NCBI GenBank assembly: GCA_035695065.1
Contig: DASSEW010000003.1
Span: forward strand, 1 to 64,000
Length of the DNA stretch: 64,000 nt
Reading direction: 5' to 3'
Origin: 66-474 sp035695065
Lineage (GTDB): Bacteria > Pseudomonadota > Gammaproteobacteria > Xanthomonadales > Rhodanobacteraceae
The notes under the pieces are model-generated. The model worked only from the letters and a program-made list of their open reading frames with translations. It did no database searches and was not told the origin of the DNA. This document shows positions 29,201-36,900 of this stretch, piece after piece. Position numbers and translations under genes: made by a program. Each line of letters opens with the position of its first letter. The first letter of the stretch is position 1.

Positions 29201-31192
29201 CAGGTGCGAGCCGGCGACCAGCTTGCCGTCCACGTTCGCGCGCACGATCTCGAACGCGGCCTGGCCTTCGCTCTCGGCACCCTGCTTGGGATCAAATTCC
29301 GGGCGCACGCCGACCAGTTGCGGCGCCGGCCAGTAGACACGTTTGAGCACGCGCGTCACCGCACGGCCGCCCGTTTCATACACACTGCCGGACACCGCGA
29401 CGGCGAGCGGCGCGACCGGCTTCACGTCGGCGGGCAAGGCAACGTCCTGCTGCAACGCGCCCTGCGCGTCCAGCTTGGCATCGATGATGTCGAGGGCGCC
29501 CTTCGGCAGGTCCAGCGTCGGATCGCCGAAGAAGGTGTCCTGCATGTTCGGCAGCGGATGCACTTCCGGCGCGACCAGCAACTTCGCGGTGAAGCGGTTG
29601 CCGTCGGCCGGCGCACCGTAGAGGTAACTTGAATTGATTTGCAACTTCAGCGGTTCGTCAGGCACCAGCCGCGCTTGCGGCGAATCCAGCGTCAACTTCA
29701 AGCGCTCCGGCAGGAACTCCTCGACATGGAACGGGAACGCCTGCACGGCTTCCTTCGACGAAGGGTCGAGGCGGAACTCCATTTGCCACAGGCCGGTCGG
29801 CGCATCGGCCGGGATTGCCTGTGTCAGTTCGAAATAATTGAGCTTGGATGGTTGCAGGCGCTGGTCGGGCAGCGCGCGGCCGTCCGGCTGCTTCAGCCGC
29901 ACGAACAGCGATTGCGCCGTCATCGGCTTGCCGTCGTAGTCGCGCAGCAGCGCCGAAACGCGCACGGTTTCGCCGGGCCGATACAGGTCGCGCCCGGACC
30001 ACGCATACACCTCGAACGGCGCCTGCTTGCGCCCGGTGACGTCGAAATTGGAGATGTCCAGCGCGGGCCGGTTGAACGGCAGCACTGAAATATCGCCGCC
30101 GTGGCGTGCGATCAGCACGTCCTCCGGATCCACCTTGTAGGCGATCAGCGCGTTGCCGCCGGCATCGGTGGTGGCTTTCAGTTTCGACGCACCGCTTGCG
30201 CCGTCAATCTCGATCGCAACGTTCGCCACAGGCGTGCCGTCGCGCAACGAGGCCACGTGCAGCAGCGCGTTGTCGCGGTACACGCGCAGGTGCAGGCCGA
30301 GATCGCTGACGAAGAAGATCGCGGTGTCGTACGAGCCCTTGAAGGTGCCGCCCTGCTTCACCACGGCCATGTACACGCCGGGCGCCGAAAGCTGCTTCAC
30401 GTTCTGGATCGGGATGTAGGTGATCGTGCGCTCGTTGTCCGCGCCGCCCAGCGTGTAGTGGTTGGCATAGACCGAATCGGCCATGTCGGTGATCGGCAGG
30501 CGCGCGCGGCTGCGGTGCTCGCACAGATCCCAGGGACTGATGTCGTGATCGAGCTCGTAGTTGTCGCGATGCTGGTTCTGCGGATACGCGCAGAAGAGAT
30601 CCGACAGCGCGTCTTCGTGCACCTTGAAGAACTCGATGTCGGCGTCGTGCACGTTCACCGAAACCAGCGGCAGGCCGCGCGTGCCGCGCGCAGGCAGCAC
30701 GCTGCCGTGCGAGGCGAAGCCGACCGCAGGCGGCACGCTGCCCGAATACACGTCGCGCTTTTCCTCGTGGCCGAGCGTGCGTCCGTCCGCCGCCAGCAGG
30801 CCTTTCCGCAACAGCACCGCGTAGTGCTGGTCCGGCTGCACGAACGGGAAACGCAGCGTCCTGTTGTCGTCGTCCAGGCTCCAGCTCCCGCTCACCGCCT
30901 CGCCCTTGGGGCCGGTCACGGCGATCTGCGAATCGAACATCTGCGCGGCGGCGAGCGGCGCGTTGAAGCGCAGCACCAACGCGGTCTGCTGGTCGCGCAC
31001 CTGGGAACCGGCGGAGGCGAGGCCGAACTCGGCTTTCGCATGGGACTTCCCGCTGGAAGCGCTCGCGGCGGGCGCGCCCTGCAGCTTCGGCGTTGCGGAT
31101 TCGTGCCGGCCGCAACCGGCGAGCAGCATCAGGCAGACAAGCACGGCAAAGCCGCCACGGCGCAGTGCGCGGGCGGAAAACAGGTGCGTCAT
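26210..31192 (-). CDS. Bacterial alpha-2-macroglobulin lipoprotein (YfhM-like)
   Basis: 1660 residues. Start ATG 31192 gives a lipoprotein signal with lipobox LLAGC, so it is membrane-anchored and periplasmic. Several macroglobulin beta-domains follow; the thioester motif GCIEQ is kept (Cys1176), in a region with an alpha-toroid pattern (YGCIEQTTSKGYAALIL). It is thought to trap proteases that breach the outer membrane, working with PbpC, which lies next downstream. The frame opens further upstream, but the shorter start fits the signal peptide. An 812-codon antisense open frame inside it is spurious. Confidence 0.95.
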   Translation of the reverse strand: MTHLFSARALRRGGFAVLVCLMLLAGCGRHESATPKLQGAPAASASSGKSHAKAEFGLASAGSQVRDQQTALVLRFNAPLAAAQMFDSQIAVTGPKGEAVSGSWSLDDDNRTLRFPFVQPDQHYAVLLRKGLLAADGRTLGHEEKRDVYSGSVPPAVGFASHGSVLPARGTRGLPLVSVNVHDADIEFFKVHEDALSDLFCAYPQNQHRDNYELDHDISPWDLCEHRSRARLPITDMADSVYANHYTLGGADNERTITYIPIQNVKQLSAPGVYMAVVKQGGTFKGSYDTAIFFVSDLGLHLRVYRDNALLHVASLRDGTPVANVAIEIDGASGASKLKATTDAGGNALIAYKVDPEDVLIARHGGDISVLPFNRPALDISNFDVTGRKQAPFEVYAWSGRDLYRPGETVRVSALLRDYDGKPMTAQSLFVRLKQPDGRALPDQRLQPSKLNYFELTQAIPADAPTGLWQMEFRLDPSSKEAVQAFPFHVEEFLPERLKLTLDSPQARLVPDEPLKLQINSSYLYGAPADGNRFTAKLLVAPEVHPLPNMQDTFFGDPTLDLPKGALDIIDAKLDAQGALQQDVALPADVKPVAPLAVAVSGSVYETGGRAVTRVLKRVYWPAPQLVGVRPEFDPKQGAESEGQAAFEIVRANVDGKLVAGSHLKVRLQRELRDFYWLYEHGDGWKSDAHEQLQLIEEKDVDVAAGGRVRVEFPVEWGGYRIEVYDPATKLTTVFPFFAGWSWDDENLGKEARPDKVKLQLDKARYRAGDTMKVTVTPPHDGPGVLLVESDHLLYLKDIDAKTGSTFEIPVTKDWERHDVYVSALVFRGGAADEHTTPARALGIEHVAMERNDRRIPLTLSAPAMMRPGNPLDVTVQAKGLAGTQAYVTLSAVDQGVINITDYPVPDAWAWMFAKRALGVDAYDLYSRIIEAMDGAEAKLRYGGDMSAKPLPHAARLNPKVKIVDLFAAPVSFDAQGRATLRVDVPDFNGSLRLSALAWSADKFGNADGSIIVRAPLVVEPSTPRVMAAGDTAQISLDLKNLSGKDGTAKINVKTDGPISVVDATRSVALKDGAGTTLVMPVTAQAGAAVAKLDIHAELNDYAVDRHFELAVRPAWPEQQRSTPMAIENGKPLQLDTNAAAGLFPSTVRAQLTLSTLPPLPYNAALRGLLDYPYGCIEQTTSKGYAALILDPATAKALGISTTEAARRAAVESALSRIASFQASNGHFSFWGGTSPIETFTTPYVVDFMLDARDEGFAVPQDVLQKALQRLNDDLLSGGHPYFSYEHHDHMRIADEAYSGFVLARVNRAPLGTLRAIFDNDRGKLVAPLPLVHLGIALKLMGDNDRAQKAIAEAFAWNKERPWYVGDYGSDLRDLALMVALTHRYGMNKPEYDAKLIDWARNATVREHSAHQEIPYYHWSWSYLSTQEQNAIAQVARAFGAGDDAPLAATLKIGGKSDAVPTGLHMWTRELSLAELQGGVSVQPSGSATVFASLDVAGIPQKAPQPDVSAVDVRRAYFTTDGKPWDGDTLKEGDTLIAELTIEAKDDMPDALVTDLLPGGLEVENLNLSGAQMWEGVVVDGIEMDQHTNAADIVHEEYRDDRYAAALHLRRGDASHLFYLVRAVTPGHYIVPPPLVEDMYRPALRGIGKAVPAKVTVVEP

Positions 31193-31301
31193 GGAGCTTC
31201 CCCTTCCCCGGTTTTGACGGTGCGGAGTATTACCGCAAATCGTGGCGAAGGGCGGGCGGGATGTGGCCGACTCGGGGTTTACGCGAGCCACTCTTCTGCC
31301 C

Positions 31302-31390
31302 CCTCACCCGCCAAGCGCTTCGCGCTTGTCTCCCTCTCCCCACGGGGGAGAGGGTGTTCGGAGCGAAGCGACGAACGGGTGAGGGGGAAG
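31302..31390. repeat. CCCTCTCC...GGAGAGGG / CCCTCACCC...GGGTGAGGG repeat
   Basis: Outer arms CCCCTCACCCG and CGGGTGAGGGGG enclose an inner hairpin CCCTCTCCCCACGGGGGAGAGGG. Related units are near 9378 and 46306. Non-coding. Confidence 0.7.
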
Positions 31391-31438
31391 TTGGCTTTGG
31401 CGGGGCATCTTCGTGGCGGCAAACCGCCTTCCGTCGCG

Positions 31439-31490
31439 ATCGGCGGGTCATGGGTCAAGACCCTGATCGGCGGGTCGAGACCCGCCCTAC
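31439..31490. repeat. GGCGGGTC...GACCCGCCCTAC repeat at the end of the ydeP-like gene
   Basis: Hairpin GGCGGGTCGAGACCCGCC followed by CTAC. On the minus strand the leading GTAGGGCGGG contains the TAG stop codon of the upstream oxidoreductase gene. Confidence 0.7.
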
Positions 31491-33769
31491 GCGACAATTC
31501 TCACCGGCACCGATTTCGCCGCCGGCGTCTTGCTCTCCTGCGCGTGGTGCCAGAACGGGATCAGCGCATTGCACTCCGGGTAGTAACCACCGATGCAGCC
31601 CTGCGGGATGTTATAGCTGACCACGCGCAGGCCGCGCACTTCGCGATGCACGTCGTCGCCCGCATCCGACACCAGCGTGATCTCCTGTCCATCGCGCAGG
31701 TTGAACTGCGCGATGTCGGCCGGGTTCATGAACACGATCATGCGTGTGTCGTGCACGCCGCGGAAGCGGTCATCGTTGGAATACACGGTGGTGTTGTACT
31801 GGCCGTTGGAGCGCAGCGTCACCAGCCGCAAGCGACCCGGCGCGTCGTCGAAGCCGGTTGCGCTCAGACCCGGCGGCGAAATGAAATTGGCCTTGCCGGT
31901 TTCGGTCTTCCACTCGCGATGGCGAGCGGCATTGGGCCGGTGGAACCCGCCCGGTGTGAACATGCGCGCGTTGAAATCCTTGAACTGCTCGGGATACGTC
32001 TGCTCGATCGCGTCGCGCACTTTCGAATAGTCGTTGACCCATTCGTCCCACGGCACTTTCGGATTCGGTGCAAGCGTGGCCTTCGCCATCTCCGCCACGA
32101 TTTTCGGTTCGGACAGCAGGTGCGGACTGACCGGCGTGTGCTTGCCGACCGAGCCGTGGATGCAACTGGTGGAATCTTCCGTAGACACCGCTTGCGCTTT
32201 GCCGTTCTGCATGTCCACGTCAATGCGACCGAGGCACGGCAGCAGATACGCGACCTCGCCGTTGATCAGATGCGAACGATTGAGTTTCGTCGCGATCTGC
32301 ACCGTCAATCGCAAGCGCCGCCACGCCTCTTCCACGCGCGGGCTGTCCGGCACCGCACGCAGGAAATTGCCGCCCAGGCCGATGAACGCGTGCACGGTTC
32401 CATCCAGCACGCCGCGGCAGACTTCCACCGTCTTCATGCCGGGTTCGCGCGGCGGATCGAAGCCGTATTGTTCGGCCAAGCGATCCAGCGGCACCAGCTT
32501 GGGATCGTCCGCGATGCCGACCGTGCGCTGGCCCTGTACATTGGAATGCCCGCGCACCGGGCACAACCCTGCCCCGACCTTGCCGACGTTGCCGCGCAAC
32601 AGCAGCAGGTTGGCGATCATGTGCAGGTTGTGCTCGCCGAAATGGTGCTGCGTCAGGCCCATGCCGTAGATGCCGATCGCGGCCTGCGATTGCGCGTAGG
32701 TGCGCGCGGCCTGTTCGAGATCCGCGCGCTTCAGGCCGGAACCCGCCTCGATCGCATTCCAGTCCTGCGCACGCACGCACGCCGCAAACTCTTCGAAGCC
32801 ATGCGTGTGCTGCGCGATGAACTCGTGGTCCAGCACGTGCGGCTCGCCGCGCGCGGCGGCCTGGTCGTCCAGCGCGAACAGCGCCTTGCAGATGCCCATC
32901 ATCGCGGCGATGTCGCCGCCGGCTTTCACCTGGTGGTATTGCGACGAGATGCGCGTGGCCTTGCCGCTCAGCATCTGCACCGGATTCTGCGGATTGATGA
33001 AGCTCTCCAGCCCGCGTTCGCGCAGCGGGTTGAAAGTGATGATCGGCGCGCCGCGCTGCGAGATCTTTTGCAGCGAATGCAGCATGCGCGGACTGTTGGA
33101 GCCGACGTTCTGGCCGAAGAAGAACACGCAGTCGGTCTTGTCGAAATCCTCCAGCGTGACCGTGCCCACCGCCGAACCCACGCTCTTCTTCAGCGCGGTG
33201 CCGGTGGTCTCGTGGCACATGTTGGAGCTGTCCGGCAGATTGTTGTGGCCGTACAGCCGCGCGAACAGCGCGTACATGTAACTGGTTTCCAGCGACGCGC
33301 GGCCCGAGGCGTAGAAGATCGTGGATTTCGGATCGAGCTGCTTCAGTTCCGCACCGATCGCGGCGAACGCTTCGTTCCATTCGCACGGCACGTATTTGTC
33401 GGAGGCGCGATCGAAGCGCATGGGATGCGTCAACCGGCCGACCTTCTCCAGCTCGTGATCGCTCCAGTCCAGCAGCTCGCTGATCGTGTGCTTGGCGAAG
33501 AATTCCGGCCCCACCTCGCCCGCACCGAGTTCCCACGCGGTGGCCTTGGCGCCGTTCTCGCAGAATTCGAAGGGATGCGCGTCGGCAGGCTTGGCCCAGG
33601 CGCAGGACACGCACATGAAGCCGTCGGCCTTGTTCTGCCGCATCAGCTCGTGCGCGGTGGTGAGCGGGGCCTTTTCGCGCGCCAGGATGCTGGACACGGA
33701 CTTCAGCGATCCCCAGCCGCCGGCCGGTCCCTTGTAGGGTTTGACGTAGGGCTTGCGCTGCTTCGCCAT
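31487..33769 (-). CDS. FdhF/YdeP-family molybdopterin oxidoreductase
   Basis: 760 residues from ATG 33769; a GTG one codon earlier is possible, but the GAGG tract spaces better to the ATG. Mo-bis-MGD fold with MPT motifs such as ASGRASLETSYMYALFARLYG, FFFGQNVGSNSPRML and RGHSNVQGQRTVG. N-terminal cysteines C53, C56 and C70 (GFMCVSCAW, then FEFCENGAK) look like an iron-sulfur site. A conserved NMCHETTG follows. No formate dehydrogenase partners are adjacent; the family is linked to acid resistance in E. coli, and its substrate is unknown. The TAG stop lies in a repeat. Confidence 0.9.
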   Translation of the reverse strand: MAKQRKPYVKPYKGPAGGWGSLKSVSSILAREKAPLTTAHELMRQNKADGFMCVSCAWAKPADAHPFEFCENGAKATAWELGAGEVGPEFFAKHTISELLDWSDHELEKVGRLTHPMRFDRASDKYVPCEWNEAFAAIGAELKQLDPKSTIFYASGRASLETSYMYALFARLYGHNNLPDSSNMCHETTGTALKKSVGSAVGTVTLEDFDKTDCVFFFGQNVGSNSPRMLHSLQKISQRGAPIITFNPLRERGLESFINPQNPVQMLSGKATRISSQYHQVKAGGDIAAMMGICKALFALDDQAAARGEPHVLDHEFIAQHTHGFEEFAACVRAQDWNAIEAGSGLKRADLEQAARTYAQSQAAIGIYGMGLTQHHFGEHNLHMIANLLLLRGNVGKVGAGLCPVRGHSNVQGQRTVGIADDPKLVPLDRLAEQYGFDPPREPGMKTVEVCRGVLDGTVHAFIGLGGNFLRAVPDSPRVEEAWRRLRLTVQIATKLNRSHLINGEVAYLLPCLGRIDVDMQNGKAQAVSTEDSTSCIHGSVGKHTPVSPHLLSEPKIVAEMAKATLAPNPKVPWDEWVNDYSKVRDAIEQTYPEQFKDFNARMFTPGGFHRPNAARHREWKTETGKANFISPPGLSATGFDDAPGRLRLVTLRSNGQYNTTVYSNDDRFRGVHDTRMIVFMNPADIAQFNLRDGQEITLVSDAGDDVHREVRGLRVVSYNIPQGCIGGYYPECNALIPFWHHAQESKTPAAKSVPVRIVA

Positions 33770-33877
33770 CACGCACCTCGCGGCATCCGTTCCGCTCGAT
33801 TATGGCGCAATCGCGCACACATGACGTGATCGAAGCGCGGGACTAGACTGCGCGCAACTCACCACGGGAGCGCGCTC

Positions 33878-34396
33878 ATGAGCTGGGGACATCGGCCGCA
33901 GGAAGGCGAATGGCTGGTCAACAGCCGCATCCTCGACGAATCGGCGAACGCGGTGATGAAGTCGGTGCGCGTGATCCGCGACTTCGACGTGCCCTACGTC
34001 GGCTCGTGCAGCAAGGACGGCAAGCGGGTCTACATCGACCATCAACTGCCGATGCACCTCACCTATCGCGGCAAGCGCTACGACATCGACCGCTATATCA
34101 CCATGCATGAAGTGGTCGAAATGCTGTTCGAACACGTGCTGCACTTCCAGTACCGCGACGCGCATCAGCTCGCGTTGCGCGCCGAACGCGCGCTGGTGGA
34201 ATCCGACGGACTGGCATGGTCGGCCTACAACCGCTTCTGCGCCAAATGGATCAAAGCGATCGGCAGCCGCAAGGTGTATCCGAATCCTCCGCCGGACATC
34301 GACCTGCAACCCGAGATTGACGAAGACGACAAGACCACGCTGCGCCGGATGGGCGCGAAGCGTGCGGCGAAGACTGGAAGGAATTCGATGAAATGA
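33878..34396 (+). CDS. Conserved-looking protein of unknown function with HEVVE motif
   Basis: 172 residues; ATG with GGGAG upstream. I do not recognise the family. Visible features: no signal peptide or membrane segment; YVGSCSKDGKRVYIDHQLP; then MHEVVEMLFEHVLHFQYRDAH, an amphipathic helix with His/Glu spacing resembling, but not identical to, the zinc-protease HExxH. The tail is basic. The order of elements suggests a possible metal site (inference). The stop overlaps the next start by 4 bp (ATGA), so it is coupled to a CPBP protease-like membrane protein. Confidence 0.7.
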   Translation: MSWGHRPQEGEWLVNSRILDESANAVMKSVRVIRDFDVPYVGSCSKDGKRVYIDHQLPMHLTYRGKRYDIDRYITMHEVVEMLFEHVLHFQYRDAHQLALRAERALVESDGLAWSAYNRFCAKWIKAIGSRKVYPNPPPDIDLQPEIDEDDKTTLRRMGAKRAAKTGRNSMK

Positions 34397-35178
34397 GCTC
34401 GATCGGAGAAGACAAGGTGAAAATTAGCCGACGGATGCCGCTGGCACTGAGCGTAATCGTCGTTGTTCTTGTATTGGGAGTCGCCGTCGAGTTTCGCGAT
34501 TTGACGCAGCTTGCCGGAATGGCCATTCCTGGATTTCCGTTTCCCTACGGCGGCTCGATTCTCGACAACGCACTCGCAGTGGTCATCGTGATTGCTGTTG
34601 CGGCAGCATGGATGAGCCGGGAAAATCCGCGTCTGAAGGATGCGCTCGGCCTGCGCTGGAGCGGCTGGCGCGGTCCCCTGCTGACGCTGCTGGCGACCTT
34701 GCCGTGCTGGATCGGATTGGGCCTTGCGTTCCCTGCCCAGAAGAACATCGGCGCCCTCGATCTGCTCATGCTCGCGGTCGCTTTTCCGCTTGCCGAAGAA
34801 ATCGTCTTTCGCGGATTCGGATTCGTCTTCGCCCGCAAGGAACTGGCCTGGCCCGTTGCGCTGGCCGTGATCGTACAGTCGCTCGCATTCGGCGCTGAGC
34901 ATTGGAGCCAAGGCGGAATCCCTGTGTTCTGCATGACTTTCATTGGCGCATTGGTGTTTGCCATTCTGGATGCCCTCGATGGCTACACGATCTGGAGCGG
35001 GTTTGTCCTCCACGCCTCGTTGAACGCCACGTGGAATGTGTTCGCGGTTTCCGATACCGCGGCATCCGGCTTCACGGGCATCGCGCTGAGGCTCACCAGT
35101 GCCGGGCTCGCCGTGTTGTTGCTCGGCTACATGTGGCGGCGCAGAGGGACGAGGCTGGCGCCGGCAAGCGCCGCTTGA
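34393..35178 (+). CDS. CPBP-family intramembrane metalloprotease-like protein
   Basis: 261 residues with about seven hydrophobic helices; inner membrane. The Abi/CAAX (CPBP) motifs are present: EEIVFRGFGFVFAR (EExxxR), SLAFGAEHW and VLHASLNATWN (third His/Asn motif). The family includes prenyl-protein and peptide-processing proteases and bacteriocin self-immunity proteins; the substrate here is unknown. GC content is lower than in the neighbours. Translationally coupled to the HEVVE protein; its stop is 4 bp from the 3' end of the convergent tRNA-Ser. Confidence 0.85.
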   Translation: MSSIGEDKVKISRRMPLALSVIVVVLVLGVAVEFRDLTQLAGMAIPGFPFPYGGSILDNALAVVIVIAVAAAWMSRENPRLKDALGLRWSGWRGPLLTLLATLPCWIGLGLAFPAQKNIGALDLLMLAVAFPLAEEIVFRGFGFVFARKELAWPVALAVIVQSLAFGAEHWSQGGIPVFCMTFIGALVFAILDALDGYTIWSGFVLHASLNATWNVFAVSDTAASGFTGIALRLTSAGLAVLLLGYMWRRRGTRLAPASAA

Positions 35179-35182
35179 TGCG

Positions 35183-35272
<90 letters not shown>

Positions 35273-35282
35273 GTTTCAATGC

Positions 35283-35330
35283 TCGTCATTCCGGCGCAGG
35301 CCGGAATCCAGTGGCGGCAATGCTCGATTC
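35283..35330. repeat. Half unit of the CGTCATTCCGG repeat family
   Basis: CGTCATTCCGGCGCAGGCCGGAATCC with no matching right half. Lies between tRNA-Ser and the 3' end of serS. Confidence 0.6.
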
Positions 35331-35408
35331 AAGCCAACCGCAACCGGGCGCCGGGCCGACGGCGCGGGCCTCGTGCAACGATTACGATCTTACAACCTGG
35401 TCTGCACT

Positions 35409-36740
35409 TCACGCGATCTTCGTGGCATCGCTCATGTAGCGCTGCAGGACTTCCGGCACCGTGATCGAGCCGTCGGCGTTCTGGTAGTTCTCCATCACCG
35501 CGATCAGGGTGCGGCCGACCGCGAGGCCGGAGCCGTTGAGCGTATGCACCAGTTCGGGCTTGCCAGTGGCGGGATTGCGCCAGCGCGCCTGCATGCGGCG
35601 AGCTTGGAAATCGGTGCAGTTGGAGCACGAGGAAATCTCGCGGTAGGTGTTCTGCGAAGGCAGCCAGACTTCGAGGTCGTAGGTCTTCGCCGCCGCGAAA
35701 CCCATGTCACCGGTGCAGAGCTGCATCTTGCGGTAAGGCAGTTCCAGCAACTGCAACACACGCTCCGCATGACCCGTGAGTTGTTCCAGTGCCTCGTACG
35801 ATTTCGACGGCTCGACGATCTGCACCAGCTCGACTTTCTCGAACTGGTGCTGGCGGATCATGCCCTTGACGTCCTTGCCGTAGGAACCCGCTTCGGCGCG
35901 GAAGCACGGCGTATGCGCGGTGACGCGCATCGGCAGCGCCTCGGCTTCCACGATCGAATCGCGCACCAGGTTGGTCAGCGAGACTTCGGCGGTTGGAATC
36001 AGATACCGCCTCGCGTCTAACTCTAGCCGATATAAGTGACCAGCCTTCTCTGCGTCGCGAACGGCATCCGACTTTATGACTATCGAGAAAAGATCATCCT
36101 CGAATTTGGGAAGCTGACCAGTCCCTTGCATCGCGGCCGGATTCACCAGCAGCGGCACATTGCATTCGGTGTAGCCGTGCTCGCGCGTGTGCAGGTCCAG
36201 CATGAATTGCGCGAGCGCGCGGTGCAGCCGCGCCAGTTCCCCGCGCAGCACGGTGAAACGCGCGCCGGACAATTTCGCACCGGCCTCCCCGTCCAGCCAC
36301 CCATGGCGCGCGCCGAGCTCGACGTGGTCCTTGATCGCGAAATCGAACGTGCGCGGTTCGCCCCAGCGCGAGACTTCCACGTTCTCGTGTTCATCCTTCC
36401 CTACCGGCACGGATTCGTGCGGCAGGTTGGGAATGCGCAGCGCGATGTCGGACAACTTCGACTGCACCTCGGCCAGCGCGGCCTCGTTGGCTTTCAGCCT
36501 GTCGCCGATGCCTGCGACTTCGGCCATGATTGCGGAGACATCCTCGCCCTTGGCCTTGGCCTGGCCGATCGCCTTCGAGCGCGTGTTGCGCAGGTTCTGC
36601 AGTTCCTGCGTTTCCGTCGCCAGCTTCTTGCGCTCGGATTCCAGCGCTTCGATCGCAGCGGTGTCCAAATCGAAACCACGCGCCTTCAGCCGCGCCGCGG
36701 TGTCGGCCAGTTGCGCGCGCAGCAGAACCGGATCCAGCAT
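35409..36740 (-). CDS. serS: Seryl-tRNA synthetase
   Basis: 443 residues; class II synthetase charging tRNA-Ser and tRNA-Sec. N-terminal coiled-coil arm at about 30-110, then the catalytic domain with RYLIPTAEVSLTN, the motif-2 region TPCFRAEAGSYGKDVKGMIRQH and the motif-3 region HTLNGSGLAVGRTL. About 425-430 residues is usual; the excess is a short insertion at LFSIVIKSDAVRDAEKAGHL. That stretch uses ATA, TTA and CTA codons unlike the rest of the gene (see findings). Downstream on the same strand is tRNA-Ser(UGA). Confidence 0.96.
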   Translation of the reverse strand: MLDPVLLRAQLADTAARLKARGFDLDTAAIEALESERKKLATETQELQNLRNTRSKAIGQAKAKGEDVSAIMAEVAGIGDRLKANEAALAEVQSKLSDIALRIPNLPHESVPVGKDEHENVEVSRWGEPRTFDFAIKDHVELGARHGWLDGEAGAKLSGARFTVLRGELARLHRALAQFMLDLHTREHGYTECNVPLLVNPAAMQGTGQLPKFEDDLFSIVIKSDAVRDAEKAGHLYRLELDARRYLIPTAEVSLTNLVRDSIVEAEALPMRVTAHTPCFRAEAGSYGKDVKGMIRQHQFEKVELVQIVEPSKSYEALEQLTGHAERVLQLLELPYRKMQLCTGDMGFAAAKTYDLEVWLPSQNTYREISSCSNCTDFQARRMQARWRNPATGKPELVHTLNGSGLAVGRTLIAVMENYQNADGSITVPEVLQRYMSDATKIA

Positions 36741-36771
36741 GTTCGATCCCTAAGGTGTCGAAAAGAGGTGG

Positions 36772-36801
36772 ATTATCGCGGGGCGTGCCGGAGTCGCGCA
36801 A
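36772..36801 (-). promoter_or_regulatory. Putative serS promoter
   Basis: On the minus strand, TTGCGC (36796-36801), 18-bp spacer, GATAAT (36772-36777). The -10 is about 30 nt before the serS ATG, and a TTAGGGA ribosome-binding site follows. A reasonable sigma-70 match for this genome. Confidence 0.45.
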
Positions 36802-36812
36802 ACGCAACAGTC

Positions 36813-36897
36813 GTAGGGCGGGAGGAGCGCAGCGCATCCCGCCGCTCGCGTGCCACGGAAGGCGGGATACGCCGCTTCGCGGCTTCTCCCGCCCTAC
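36813..36897. repeat. GTAGGGCGGGAGGAGCGCAG...CTCCCGCCCTAC repeat
   Basis: Outer arms GTAGGGCGGGAG and CTCCCGCCCTAC with inner GCGGGAT/ATCCCGC-type pairs. Lies between rarA and serS and ends four bases from the rarA stop codon. Confidence 0.75.
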
Positions 36898-36900
36898 CGG

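Noticed and set aside
27194..33829. Open frames of 812 and 1242 codons on the plus strand
   Set aside because: They run antisense to the macroglobulin and the YdeP-like gene, cross gene borders and intergenic repeats, and have Arg/His/Gln-rich translations with no motif.
33878..34396. Zincin metalloprotease
   Set aside because: The motif is HEVVE, not HExxH, and no third ligand pattern is clear, so a protease call is not supported.
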